From NCBI GenBank assembly GCA_946186505.1, contig CAMHNI010000032.1:1-40330 (forward strand): a DNA stretch of 40,330 bases, written 5' to 3'. This stretch comes from an uncultured Prevotellaceae bacterium (GTDB lineage Bacteria > Bacteroidota > Bacteroidia > Bacteroidales > Bacteroidaceae). Positions 1 to 8,434 of the stretch are shown here, one piece after another (the first letter of the stretch is position 1; the number at the start of each line of letters is the position of its first letter). The notes beneath the pieces are model-generated. The model was given only the letters and a program-made list of their open reading frames with translations. It searched no databases and was not told where the DNA came from. The translations under genes and the position numbers were made by a program.

Positions 1-208
1 AGACGCTGACGTCGATGGTGCCGCGGTCAACTTCGGAGATGACGAGTGCCTTGCGGTCTAAGGTCGGCATCATCTGCGATCCGAGCCAGGCACCTGCGCC
101 GAGCACCGCTACCGCGATGGCAACGGCCACGGCAGCGCGACGGAATTTGCGCCGGCGTTGTTCACTGACAGGTATCGCCCTGTCCATCGTCTGATTATCG
201 TTCTTCAT
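1..208 (-). CDS. HlyD-type efflux periplasmic adaptor (5' part only)
   Basis: Only the first 69 codons lie in the window; the gene runs off the left edge. The translation opens with a short polar cytoplasmic stretch, an Arg-rich patch (EQRRRKFRR) and one Ala/Val-rich membrane segment at about residues 23-42. It then reads LVISEVDRGTIDVSV, the usual first beta strands of HlyD/MacA/RND-type adaptors. By family such a protein bridges an inner-membrane exporter to a TolC-like channel. It is the last visible gene of the reverse-strand export operon, 32 bp after the outer-membrane protein gene, which fits a MacA-like role with the upstream permeases. The family call rests on a short N-terminus plus context. 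Confidence 0.7.
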   Translation of the reverse strand, partial: MKNDNQTMDRAIPVSEQRRRKFRRAAVAVAIAVAVLGAGAWLGSQMMPTLDRKALVISEVDRGTIDVSV

Positions 209-214
209 ATATCT

Positions 215-249
215 AATGTTCAATGTTCAATAGTCAATGTTCAATGTTC
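215..249. repeat. Heptamer tandem repeat (AATGTTC)x5
   Basis: Five consecutive 7-bp units read AATGTTC, AATGTTC, AATAGTC, AATGTTC, AATGTTC. The last units overlap the stop codon and final codons of the TolC-like gene, and the rest fill the gap to the adaptor gene. No secondary structure is apparent. Confidence 0.85.
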
Positions 250-1710
250 AATGAGACGTTCTACATCTGCACTGAGGTCGCAGCCGCGCTCGAAGTCCCA
301 GAGGGCGATGCTGCGGAGCTGATAGTAATAGTACCAGTAGTTGAAGAGCTGCTGGATGCGGTTCTGGCGGGCCTGATCCTTGGACTTTTGCGCATCAGAG
401 AGTTCGAGGGTCGAGATGCTGCCGATCTTGAACGTCTCAACGTTGTTGTGGTAGCGGCGGCGGGCGATGGTGTCGGCCTCACAGGCGATGCGGAGTTGCT
501 CGGCCTGATTGTTGAACTGTTCAGTGAGGATGAAGATGTTCTGGCGGAAGTCCTGTGCCTGCTGGCGGAGCTGGCCCTGTACGATTTCGCGGTTCGACTC
601 GGCCATGCGGCGCTGCCCTTTGCGTTTGCCCCAGTCGAGCAGGGGGACGGTGATGCCCACCTGTACCACCTCGTTGCTCAACAGGTCACGGTAAGCACCA
701 CGCATGTTGTCGGCGGTGCCGGTGTAGCCGACCTGGGCGTATAGGTTGATGCTCTGGCGGTTGGCACGGGCGGATGCCACGGCGTAGTCGGCCTCCATCT
801 GGCGGCGGCGCATAGTGGTGGCCTGGGCGTTGTTGCGGAGGGCGTGGTTTAGCACATCATCATAGTTAAGGAGCATCTGAGGAACATTTTCCGGCACCGA
901 CGGCTCGATGTCGGCTTCCACGTCGAGGAATGAGCGGAGGGCAAACTGGCTGGCCTTCCGCGAACTCTCGCTGTTGGTGAGGGCGCTGCGTGCGGTGAGC
1001 ACGTCAAGGCGCAGCTGCAGCACGTCGTTCTGGCTGATAGTACCCATCTCGCGCTTGGCCAGTGCCACTTCATAGAGTTTCTCGGCGGTCTGCAGGTTCT
1101 GTCGGGCGATATTTACTCTTTCGCCAGCCAGCAGGAGGTTGAAATAGAGGCTGATGGCCTGCATGGCCACCTGCTCGGTCTCGGTGAGGAAACGGGCCTG
1201 CGCCTCGCGGTAGCGTAGCGGCTCGATGCGGCGGTCCCACTTCAGGTGGTTCACGCTGAAGAGCGGCTGTGAGAGGGTGACAGCGACGGGCAGCGACATG
1301 AACTGATTGCCTGTACCGCCGCTGCCCGACTGGTGCAGATAGTCGAGCGATGACTCCACGGAGAGTGTGCCGCCCGTGGGCCATAGCTTCTGCGTGATGT
1401 TCACGGCACCATCAAGCCCGAGGTAGTCGTTGCGCACGAACGACAGTCCGCCGTCGGCCTGCTGGTACGAACTGTAGCGCTTGTTGTACGAAGGCAGCGT
1501 GCCCGACAGCAACACCTCCGGCAGCAAGTCGGCACGGTAGCTGCGCCACTGCCAGTAGGCCGAGCGCAATTCGCCGAGGGCTACGGCGGCGTCGATGCTC
1601 TGGCGACGAGCCATCGTAATGCACTCGTCGAGCGTCAGGCGCAAAGTATCGGATTGCCCAAAGACTTCAAGTGGCAACAATACCAGGCAGAAACATACAA
1701 ATTTATTCAT
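241..1710 (-). CDS. TolC-like outer-membrane efflux protein
   Basis: A 489-residue outer-membrane factor. The chosen ATG starts MNKFVCFCLVLLPLEVFGQ, a signal peptide with cleavage probably after the FGQ region; a longer in-frame opening only adds non-signal residues. The mature part begins DTLRLTLDECITMAR, the typical first helix of OEP proteins. Two similar halves follow, each ending in long amphipathic helices rich in Ala, Gln, Arg and Glu (for example residues 170-290 and 380-470), as in TolC trimers. The start overlaps the upstream permease stop by 8 bp, implying translational coupling. It would supply the outer-membrane exit duct for the ABC exporter encoded upstream. The substrate cannot be told. 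Confidence 0.9.
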   Translation of the reverse strand: MNKFVCFCLVLLPLEVFGQSDTLRLTLDECITMARRQSIDAAVALGELRSAYWQWRSYRADLLPEVLLSGTLPSYNKRYSSYQQADGGLSFVRNDYLGLDGAVNITQKLWPTGGTLSVESSLDYLHQSGSGGTGNQFMSLPVAVTLSQPLFSVNHLKWDRRIEPLRYREAQARFLTETEQVAMQAISLYFNLLLAGERVNIARQNLQTAEKLYEVALAKREMGTISQNDVLQLRLDVLTARSALTNSESSRKASQFALRSFLDVEADIEPSVPENVPQMLLNYDDVLNHALRNNAQATTMRRRQMEADYAVASARANRQSINLYAQVGYTGTADNMRGAYRDLLSNEVVQVGITVPLLDWGKRKGQRRMAESNREIVQGQLRQQAQDFRQNIFILTEQFNNQAEQLRIACEADTIARRRYHNNVETFKIGSISTLELSDAQKSKDQARQNRIQQLFNYWYYYYQLRSIALWDFERGCDLSADVERLIEH

Positions 1711-3064
1711 GGCGCAGGGCTTCAACTGGTCGTTTATACATGGCGATGAACGTAGGTACGACCATGCCAAGGGTGACGATGGCGAGGAGGATGAGGTACT
1801 GGATGACGCAGATGATGAGATAGTGTAGCCCGAAACTGTTCACCCAGTCGGTTTCATGGCCAGTTCCACTTATGGTGAATCCGTGAGCGAGGCCGACGTT
1901 CATGGCAAACTGTAGCCAGATGATCTGGCCGATGACAGCGGCGATGAACGTCAGCAGGGCGGCTTCGCGCCAGAGCATCCAGAAGATGTGGCGCCGCTTG
2001 GCTCCGAAACTGCGCATGATGCCGATGTCCTCCGTGCGCTTGCGGATTTGAAGCCAGAAGGTGCCGAGGGTACCGAGGATGACGTTCAGCAGCAACAGGG
2101 CGATGAAGGTTCCCATGACGGAGAGCTGCATGCTGATGTCCAGTGACCATAAATTGCGCTCGTAGTCGTTATATGTATTGACAGAGCCAAGGCCATAATT
2201 GCCTGTCAGGAGGGCGAGCTGCGCGTCCTGTTCGCCCATCTTGATGACGAAAGCAGTAGCGTCGGCCTCGGGACGCAGGCGGATGAGCATTTTTGTATTG
2301 GTGCTGGCCAGAGCAGTGCGACGGGTGAGGATAATGTAGCTGTAGCGTTCGTTGGGACGCAGGCGGAAGTCTTCAACGACGCCTGCAACGGTATAGCGGG
2401 CTACGACCTTCCGGCCTTGGGCCAGGGCAGGATCGCTGTAGTCGTTTTCTACAATGCGTCGGCCAACGGCCTGGTCGGTGCCGAAGAGGGCGAGGGCCAT
2501 AGAACGGGTGATGACAGCACCATCTTCTGGGCATTCTTTACTGAGGATGTCGGCAGAGGGGCTACCAGTGACGGGTGTGAGGCCGATGGTTTCGAAGAAC
2601 TGCTCTCCGAGGATGAAAGCCTCCTGATAGGCACCACAGCTACGAGTGGTGTCGGCTTCAGCGCAGTAGTTGCGGAGGTAGTAGCCTGCATAACTGTCGA
2701 GGAAACCTGCGGACTGGACTTCGGGGAGGGCACGGACTTTGTCGCGAAGGGCGGAGAGGTTGGCGAGAGCATGCATGGCTTCGCGCTCTTCAAGAGAGAG
2801 GCGGGCGGTGTCGGCCTCGGTGAAACCATTGGGAATGGAGCCTGGATGCTCAATGGGCTTGGCGTTGTTGGAGAAACCCACCGTTCCCACCAGTAGATGG
2901 TCACGCTCGAAGTCACCGGAGGGGCGGCAGAGGTAAGTATCATAAGTGGTGACGACGAAGTAGTCGAGCAAATAGAAGCTAAGCACTGCTACGAGGGCTA
3001 TCTCTATCACTATCCAAGCGTTCTGGCGGCGATGTGCCCAAAAGTTCTTGAGGGTTTGGTTCAT
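1703..3064 (-). CDS. FtsX/MacB-type ABC permease (pair member D)
   Basis: A 453-residue single-unit FtsX-like permease: one N-terminal membrane helix (about residues 17-38), a large periplasmic MacB_PCD-like domain, then three C-terminal helices (about 325-345, 372-395 and 415-440). The cytoplasmic loop carries RKRTEDIGIMRSFGAKRRHI, the conserved signature of this permease family. The start MNQTLKNFW was chosen because it overlaps the upstream permease stop by 4 bp (ATGA) and has a membrane segment in the right place. It most resembles the permease at 5132-6436, so the operon carries a duplicated gene pair. Likely role: half of a heterodimeric mechanotransmission exporter driven by the operon's ATPase. 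Confidence 0.88.
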   Translation of the reverse strand: MNQTLKNFWAHRRQNAWIVIEIALVAVLSFYLLDYFVVTTYDTYLCRPSGDFERDHLLVGTVGFSNNAKPIEHPGSIPNGFTEADTARLSLEEREAMHALANLSALRDKVRALPEVQSAGFLDSYAGYYLRNYCAEADTTRSCGAYQEAFILGEQFFETIGLTPVTGSPSADILSKECPEDGAVITRSMALALFGTDQAVGRRIVENDYSDPALAQGRKVVARYTVAGVVEDFRLRPNERYSYIILTRRTALASTNTKMLIRLRPEADATAFVIKMGEQDAQLALLTGNYGLGSVNTYNDYERNLWSLDISMQLSVMGTFIALLLLNVILGTLGTFWLQIRKRTEDIGIMRSFGAKRRHIFWMLWREAALLTFIAAVIGQIIWLQFAMNVGLAHGFTISGTGHETDWVNSFGLHYLIICVIQYLILLAIVTLGMVVPTFIAMYKRPVEALRHE

Positions 3065-4389
3065 CTTTTCTGATTTAGGGATTCGACAATCGGTTTGCGG
3101 AGCGAGTGCCATGCGGGCAGCAGGGCGGCCATCAGGTTGAGCACGGCGCAGCAGAGGAAGGCAACAAGGAAGAGTGTCGGCGTGAAGAACATCCGGAAGT
3201 CGAGGCTCATGTCGTTGCTTACCCGACTGAGTCCATTGAACATATTGTGGACTAGCTCGGTTTCGCTGATGGCAGTAATAAAAAGCCACGACAGCAACCA
3301 GCCGACGATGCCGCCGAGAAGTGTCAGCACAAGATTCTCATGGATGACCTCGTTCAGCAGTGTGTGCCGCTTGCCGCCGAATGCCTTGCGGATGCCCATC
3401 TCGGCGCGGCGAGCCTCCATGCGGTTCGACATCAGTCCACTCAGGTTGATGGCGGGTAACAGCAGGAACAGCAACATCAGCAGCGCAGGTGGCATCAGTT
3501 CCTTGGCTTTCATCGCGAGGTTCTGACCATCGGCGTGGCTGAAAAAGTTCAACTTATTGAAGAAGTGCGTGTCGGCGTCAATCCGCCACTCTCCCCAATC
3601 TTTGCCAAGTTGCGTGTTCATCACGGCGTTGTATTGTCTTCGCAGCGGCTCTACCTCGTCGAGGAAGTCCTCGCGGCTGTAGCCCTCGCGCAACAGTAGC
3701 CGCACGTTGAGTTGGCCGGAGTAACTGATTTGGTCGATACATTGGTCTGGATTCGAGTAATCGCCGACTTCGACTGAATAGGGAATGTAGATGTCGGCTG
3801 CGACATTCTCCATCAACGTACTCACCGCCTTGATTACTCCTGTGACGCGGAATGAGTGGGAGCCGCTGCTGTCGTCGATGCTCACATGTGTGGCATCGCC
3901 TATCTGCTCGGCCACCTTGTCGGTGATGACGCATACGCGCTCGCCTTGTCGGAACTCCTTCTCAGAGAAGGGACGTCCGCTGAGAAACGTCAGTTCGTAG
4001 AGGTGGAAGAAACTAGGGTCGGTGCGCAGGGCATAAGCGGCAGTTTTATGCTGCTGCGTCTCATCGCCAACAATCAGGAAGGCATTATCGATGCCAGTAG
4101 CGGCCTCAATGCACTTCAGCCGTCGGAAGCACGAGTCGAGGGCGGCAGTAGAATAGCGCATGTCGAACTCGCGACCATTTTCAGCCAGCGACTTGGTGAA
4201 GAAGCCGAAAAGGGGATAGAGCGTGCGGCTTCGGTTCGACTCCGGCGGAATGTCCGCCAACTTGATGTTCAGGAAGATGGCCACCACCATCGCCGAAGCA
4301 ATGGCCACCGCCGTGCCCGCGATGTAAATTGTCGAGAACAGCTTGTCTTCGCGGATGAGCGCAAGGGCGTGACGAATAAATCGAAGCAT
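3061..4389 (-). CDS. FtsX/MacB-type ABC permease (pair member C)
   Basis: A 442-residue permease with an N-terminal TM helix (about 18-42), a periplasmic domain of about 230 residues, and three C-terminal helices. The loop signature is RMEARRAEMGIRKAFGGKRHTLL. Its opening MLRFIRHALALIREDKLFS is clearly related to MRYFKQALAMMREERLFS of the permease at 6433-7779, showing that C and that gene are paralogues. The stop overlaps the next permease start by 4 bp. It lies 36 bp downstream of the ATPase gene. With the following permease it probably forms one heterodimeric MacB-like transporter. Confidence 0.88.
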   Translation of the reverse strand: MLRFIRHALALIREDKLFSTIYIAGTAVAIASAMVVAIFLNIKLADIPPESNRSRTLYPLFGFFTKSLAENGREFDMRYSTAALDSCFRRLKCIEAATGIDNAFLIVGDETQQHKTAAYALRTDPSFFHLYELTFLSGRPFSEKEFRQGERVCVITDKVAEQIGDATHVSIDDSSGSHSFRVTGVIKAVSTLMENVAADIYIPYSVEVGDYSNPDQCIDQISYSGQLNVRLLLREGYSREDFLDEVEPLRRQYNAVMNTQLGKDWGEWRIDADTHFFNKLNFFSHADGQNLAMKAKELMPPALLMLLFLLLPAINLSGLMSNRMEARRAEMGIRKAFGGKRHTLLNEVIHENLVLTLLGGIVGWLLSWLFITAISETELVHNMFNGLSRVSNDMSLDFRMFFTPTLFLVAFLCCAVLNLMAALLPAWHSLRKPIVESLNQKR

Positions 4390-4425
4390 AATCTGTGTAA
4401 TCCGTGTAATCTGTGGTCGAAATAA

Positions 4426-5103
4426 TTAGAAAATCTGCCGTCCGTCCAGGAACTTGATGATGCGGTCGGTCTGCTTCGCCTGCTGCTCGTTGTGCGTCAC
4501 CATGACGATGGTGCGCCCGTCCTCCTTGTTCAGTTTGTGCAGCAGTTCCATAATCTCAGCACCCATCTTCGAGTCGAGGTTGCCCGTCGGCTCGTCGGCG
4601 AGGAGGATTTCGGGATTGCCGATGATGGCACGGGCGATGGCCACGCGCTGGCACTGTCCGCCGGAGAGCTGTGTCGGGCGGTGCTTCATGCGGTGGGAGA
4701 GGCCCACGCGCTCGATGACCTCCTTGGCCAGCCGGATGCGCTCGCCGCTGCGCACACCTCGGTAGATGAGCGGTAGTTGCACGTTGTCGATGACGTTGAG
4801 CGTCGGGATGAGGTGGAACGACTGGAAGACGAAGCCCAGCGTCTTGTTGCGCAGTTCGGCGAGGCGATTGTCCGAAAGCTTCGGGTCGATGCGCGTGCCG
4901 CACAGCTCAATCTCGCCGCTCGTCGGCTCGTCAAGCAGTCCCATGATGTTCAGCAGCGTCGATTTGCCGCAGCCCGACGGTCCCATGATGCTCAGGAACT
5001 CGCCCTTCTTCACTTCGATGTTCACATTCTCCAACGCCTGTGTCTCCACTTCGTCAGTACGGTAGATCTTGTTGATCCCTGTCAGTTTAATCACTGTTTC
5101 CAT
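4426..5103 (-). CDS. ABC transporter ATPase, LolD/MacB type
   Basis: A 225-residue ATPase starting METVIKLTGINKIYR. Walker A is GPSGCGKSTL (about residue 41), the Q-loop lies near FVFQSFHLIPTLN, the signature is LSGGQCQRVAIARA, Walker B is ILLADEPTGNLDS and the switch histidine is in MVTHNEQQ. The length and the LN-rich region after the Q-loop are typical of LolD/MacB/FtsE ATPases that pair with FtsX-like permeases. It is the only ATPase in the operon and sits between two permease pairs, so it probably serves both. A longer upstream opening exists but lacks homology-like sequence; the chosen start leaves a 28-bp gap to the upstream permease. Confidence 0.95.
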   Translation of the reverse strand: METVIKLTGINKIYRTDEVETQALENVNIEVKKGEFLSIMGPSGCGKSTLLNIMGLLDEPTSGEIELCGTRIDPKLSDNRLAELRNKTLGFVFQSFHLIPTLNVIDNVQLPLIYRGVRSGERIRLAKEVIERVGLSHRMKHRPTQLSGGQCQRVAIARAIIGNPEILLADEPTGNLDSKMGAEIMELLHKLNKEDGRTIVMVTHNEQQAKQTDRIIKFLDGRQIF

Positions 5104-5131
5104 TGTTCTTATGTTTTTATTGTTAATAATG

Positions 5132-6436
5132 TTATTCGTCTCTGAGTGCATTGGTGATTCTCGTCCCAATAATTTTCACGGCGGGGATAGCCGTGCCGAT
5201 GAGGACGGTACATAATATAATAATGTAGACGATGACGCTGACCACGAGGAAGTGAGGCCAGAAGAAATCGACCCACGTCTTATCGATGGATAACATAGCA
5301 CCCTGTATCGTGTAGAGCGTTTCGTAATATTCTCCACCGTCATACTCCTGGATGCCGCTGTGAGCATAGTTCAGGTAGATGATGCAGCCGATAATGACGG
5401 CGGCAGTGGTCAATAGGACGTTACGCCATAGGAAATTGAAGAATACGCGCCGACGTGTAGCTCCGAAAGCACGGCGTACACCACATTCCTCCGTGCGGCG
5501 CTTGGCATGGAGCCACACGGTGCCGATGACGGCCAGCATCAGGTTGACGAGGAAGAACAGGGCGAGCGCGAGGCTACGGTTCACCTCCTGCGTACGTCCG
5601 TCGTCGAGTTCCAACTGCTGCAGGTACTCGTCGAAGGTCATGAGGCGGCTGATGCGGTTGAAGCCCGTCCGTCCGCTGCGTATGAGGTCATTACCGTGCT
5701 CCTCGACAAAACGACTTGCATTCACACCCTTTTTCAGGCGGATGACGTATTGGCAACTGGTGGTCTGTAACTCTTTGGTAGTGATAATCATGGAACGTAT
5801 CGTTGTTGGTACCGACATGCGGAAGTTCTCCACCACGCCAGCTACTGTCACCTCGTAAGCTGGGTCGTAGCAGATGGTGAAATGTCGGCCTACCACGTCT
5901 TCCGTGCCGAAGAGGGCGATGGCTCCCGAGCGCGTCAGCACCACTTGCCTATCCATGGTTTTAATATGAGAGAGTTCTTCAGCCGACGGACTCCCCGGAA
6001 GGGGTTTTAGGCCGTAGGTCTCGAAGAAGTAGGCATCTGTGGTTAGCGTGACATTGGCCAGAAGAAGGGTGTCACCACCGGCACAACACTCATTGAAAGC
6101 CGCTTGGCTGTAGCCCATGGAACCGTAAGGCTGGTCAAAGAGAGAAGCCGACTCCACACCCTCCACGGCCATCAGTTGGCGCAACATCTGGTCGCGACGC
6201 TCTTCGGTTATTTCGAAGGCATCATGTAAGGTGCCGTCCTCGTCGACGGTTGGTTCACCGTTCACCGCTGTCACGGCGTAGAGCAGCTGGTCGCTGTCAT
6301 AGCCTAACGGCAGAATGCGGTAGTAAAGATTCACAATGGCTGGCTCGAACACCGCCCATGCTACAACGGTGATGATGACGAGTTCGAGGAAGAGCCAAGT
6401 GTTCGCGTTCAGTATATTGTTCAGTATCTGTTTCAT
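5132..6436 (-). CDS. FtsX/MacB-type ABC permease (pair member B)
   Basis: A 434-residue permease starting MKQILNNILNANTW, with an N-terminal helix (about 15-38), a periplasmic domain containing two Cys (NECCAGG), and three C-terminal helices. The loop signature is KRRTEECGVRRAFGATRRRV. It is homologous to the permease at 1703-3064 (same size, same N-terminal pattern, same FDEYLQQLELD/YNDYERNLWSLD-type region before the second helix). The start overlaps the preceding gene by 4 bp. The neighbours imply function as a heterodimer with the first permease of the operon. Confidence 0.88.
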   Translation of the reverse strand: MKQILNNILNANTWLFLELVIITVVAWAVFEPAIVNLYYRILPLGYDSDQLLYAVTAVNGEPTVDEDGTLHDAFEITEERRDQMLRQLMAVEGVESASLFDQPYGSMGYSQAAFNECCAGGDTLLLANVTLTTDAYFFETYGLKPLPGSPSAEELSHIKTMDRQVVLTRSGAIALFGTEDVVGRHFTICYDPAYEVTVAGVVENFRMSVPTTIRSMIITTKELQTTSCQYVIRLKKGVNASRFVEEHGNDLIRSGRTGFNRISRLMTFDEYLQQLELDDGRTQEVNRSLALALFFLVNLMLAVIGTVWLHAKRRTEECGVRRAFGATRRRVFFNFLWRNVLLTTAAVIIGCIIYLNYAHSGIQEYDGGEYYETLYTIQGAMLSIDKTWVDFFWPHFLVVSVIVYIIILCTVLIGTAIPAVKIIGTRITNALRDE

Positions 6437-7779
6437 CGTTTTTCCATCATTGATTCCACAATAGGTTTTCTCAGACTCCACCATGCGGGCACCACGGCGG
6501 CTATTAGATTGAGCAACATAATGGCGGCGAAGGCACCGATGAAGAGCGTGGGTGCAAAGAGCATCTCGTCCTCCACGATGGGAGCCGTGTTGAGTGTGCT
6601 GTTGTCGAAGAACATGCCGAGGATTTCCCTGCGCAGGCCGTAGATGGAAAGCCATGAGAGCACGAGGCCGATAATGCCGCCGATAGTGGTCAGCACAAGG
6701 TTCTCGCAGATTACTTGGTTCAGCAGTGTTGTGCGTCGTGCGCCGAAGGTCTTGCGCACAGCCATCTCTGCGCTGCGCCGCTCCATGCGCCCTGCAACGA
6801 TGGCGCAGAGGTTGAGCGCAGGAGCGAAGAGCAGTACGAACAGAATGCTGGCGTAGTGCTTAACGAGTTCCCAGACCGTCACCGTGTCGAACGTGTGGTC
6901 GCGGTTCTCGGTGCGCAGCACGTGCATGGGATGTGTCTCCACCCCCTTGGTCAGCACCAATTTCTTCTTCACGCCCTCGCCGAAGTTAAACTCGTCCAGC
7001 ACTTCGGGGTGCGCCTGCTGCATGCGTGCCGCTATGTCGTCGAGTTCCTGCTTCAAGGCCTGTAGATGATAGTTGTCCTTCACCGTACATACGAGGGAAT
7101 AGAGTCCCCTGTAAGGGGTGCCGAAATGTACGCCAAATAGCGTATAGGGAGCGATGATGTCGACATAGCTGTCGGGCGTCAGTTGGCTACAGCCACGCAA
7201 TACGCCCACAATTCGTAGATCGTAACTTCCCTCTATCGCGACCGTCTTCCCCAAAGCATCCACACCCTTACCATAGAGCCGCTCGGCAAGTGCGTCGCTG
7301 ATGACGCAGACTGCTTCTTTCCCCTCCACCTCTTTTTGGGTGAAAGGTCGACCACTCACGAAGTCGTAGGCGTATATCTTGAAGAAGTCAGCACTGGCTT
7401 CATTCCGTATCACATCCACGTAGTCGTCCTTCCCGCGCACTACGAAAGTACGGCAGCGCCCTTCCGCTTTTCCCGTTCCCGCCGCCAACAACGTAGGCGA
7501 GCAGTACTCGATGTTCGGACTCTTCTGAAACCAGTCCTCAAAGGCTTTGGCGCTAAAGCCCGTCTGTCCTACGCCACCACTCTCGGCTTCGATGCGCATT
7601 CCCTCGAAATAGACCGTCCTTGCGCGGTTCGGCTCTGGATAGATGGGAGCCAACTTGATGTAATAGACCACGGCCATCACCATCGTAAAGGCAATGGCCA
7701 GAGCCGTTCCCACAATGTAGATACTGGAGAACAGCCGTTCCTCGCGCATCATGGCGAGTGCTTGTTTGAAATATCTCAT
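6433..7779 (-). CDS. FtsX/MacB-type ABC permease (pair member A, first gene of operon)
   Basis: A 448-residue permease, first gene of the seven-gene reverse-strand operon. It has an N-terminal helix (about 18-42), a periplasmic domain, and three C-terminal helices (about 315-335, 365-388 and 410-432). The family loop reads RMERRSAEMAVRKTFGARRTTLL. It is paralogous to the permease at 3061-4389. The start ATG follows the putative sigma-54 promoter with a leader of only about 20 nt, so the operon is probably regulated rather than constitutive. The exported substrate is unknown; MacB relatives move peptides, lipoproteins or drugs. Confidence 0.9.
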   Translation of the reverse strand: MRYFKQALAMMREERLFSSIYIVGTALAIAFTMVMAVVYYIKLAPIYPEPNRARTVYFEGMRIEAESGGVGQTGFSAKAFEDWFQKSPNIEYCSPTLLAAGTGKAEGRCRTFVVRGKDDYVDVIRNEASADFFKIYAYDFVSGRPFTQKEVEGKEAVCVISDALAERLYGKGVDALGKTVAIEGSYDLRIVGVLRGCSQLTPDSYVDIIAPYTLFGVHFGTPYRGLYSLVCTVKDNYHLQALKQELDDIAARMQQAHPEVLDEFNFGEGVKKKLVLTKGVETHPMHVLRTENRDHTFDTVTVWELVKHYASILFVLLFAPALNLCAIVAGRMERRSAEMAVRKTFGARRTTLLNQVICENLVLTTIGGIIGLVLSWLSIYGLRREILGMFFDNSTLNTAPIVEDEMLFAPTLFIGAFAAIMLLNLIAAVVPAWWSLRKPIVESMMEKR

Positions 7780-7811
7780 ATCATTTACGATAATTATCTG
7801 TCAATATACAA

Positions 7812-7828
7812 TACAATATCCGTGCCAA
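7812..7828 (-). promoter_or_regulatory. Putative sigma-54 (RpoN) promoter
   Basis: The reverse strand reads TTGGCACGGATATTGTA. This matches the -24/-12 consensus YTGGCACGrNNNTTGCW at nearly every position, with exact 10-bp spacing between the GG and the -12 dinucleotide; the only important departure is GT instead of GC at -12. The predicted start is about 22 nt before the ATG of the first permease. Distal palindromic sites lie 40-80 bp upstream, where sigma-54 activators normally bind. Confidence 0.6.
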
Positions 7829-7867
7829 ACCCGTAACTTACTGATAATCAGCAACGGCATAAAATAA

Positions 7868-7908
7868 AGTGTCCATTTCTGGACACTCATGGTGTCCGGA
7901 AATGGACA
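7868..7908. promoter_or_regulatory. Two palindromic activator/operator sites (TGTCC-N6-GGACA)
   Basis: Two dyads of the same format stand 23 bp apart centre to centre, about two helical turns. The first has 8-bp perfect arms AGTGTCCA/TGGACACT with a 4-bp centre. The second reads TGTCC, six bases, GGACA. Their position upstream of the sigma-54-like promoter suggests upstream activating sites for an NtrC-family response regulator that is not encoded in this window. Confidence 0.6.
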
Positions 7909-7989
7909 ATCTAATCACTTCTGATTGTGTTTTAGTTATCATATTGTCAGCACCCGCAATAGTGCACCCAAACTACAACTATTACAGTT

Positions 7990-8160
7990 ATGACCAAGGA
8001 AGAGTTTTTGTAGTTACAGTCAGACCACGTCAGAGTGGTCTGTCACTGAAGTCGTACCTACATCAGATAGGTACTCAACGTATAACTATTGGCACAAGAA
8101 GTATTGCTCATCAGAGGACGTGTGCCATGACCTCGCCCTCATCAGCTTCCGGCCTAAATG
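7990..8160 (+). pseudogene. IS66-type orfA (tnpA helper) remnant, frameshifted
   Basis: Three reading frames together rebuild the start of an IS66-family accessory protein. Frame 1 opens MTKEEFL, then hits a stop. A second frame gives RQSGLSLKSYLHQIGT from about 8028. A third gives YSTYNYWHKKY from about 8072 and continues to about 8158 (LALISFRPK). The order and content match the small helix-turn-helix OrfA common in Bacteroidetes IS66 elements (EEF ... SGLS ... YYYWxKK). At least two frameshifts make it inactive. No transposase (TnpC) remains and the right end joins unrelated sequence at about 8160. Perfect hairpins within it (CAGACCAC/GTGGTCTG and GTACCTA/TAGGTAC) may be incidental. Confidence 0.6.
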
Positions 8161-8430
8161 CTGTGAGAATATAAAGAAAGCCAAAGTAAGCATATTGATG
8201 TCGGGTTCTGACTCGCAATATTTCATTAGGCTATCCTCGATAGCATGGGCAACTTGTTTTTGGTCATCGTTTACATGGCGGCCATATAGGTCGAATAGGA
8301 AATAGATGAAAGACTCATGGCCTTTATTGATGTAGTCCTCAAAGGAATCAAATAATCGTTTGCTAATGCTGGAATTATATGGAGTTTTTTTGTTAAAAAG
8401 CGCATAAAAATAGCGGATAGTCGAAATATT
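8160..8430 (-). pseudogene. Truncated gene remnant of unknown function
   Basis: On the reverse strand a frame stays open for about 115 codons without any usable ATG near its start. The first 90 codons read like real protein (for example SKRLFDSFEDYINKG, ESFIYFLFDLYG, EDSLMKYCESEPDINM) rather than random translation. It has no start codon at the 5' end, and its 3' end runs into the antisense of the IS66 relic. I read it as an internal fragment of a disrupted gene. I do not recognise the family. Confidence 0.45.
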
Positions 8431-8434
8431 TTAC

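Noticed and set aside
223..744. 173-codon plus-strand frame opposite the TolC-like gene
   Set aside because: Antisense shadow; the reverse frame has signal peptide and OEP features and fits the operon.
8021..8074. Two perfect stem-loops (CAGACCAC/GTGGTCTG and GTACCTA/TAGGTAC) considered as terminators or attenuators
   Set aside because: They fall within the IS66 orfA relic, lack U-tracts and are not placed after a gene end, so they are probably incidental.
7869..8174. A 101-codon plus-strand open frame in the promoter region
   Set aside because: It runs through the palindromes and only its middle matches the IS66 relic; it is a composite of relic and noncoding sequence, not a gene.
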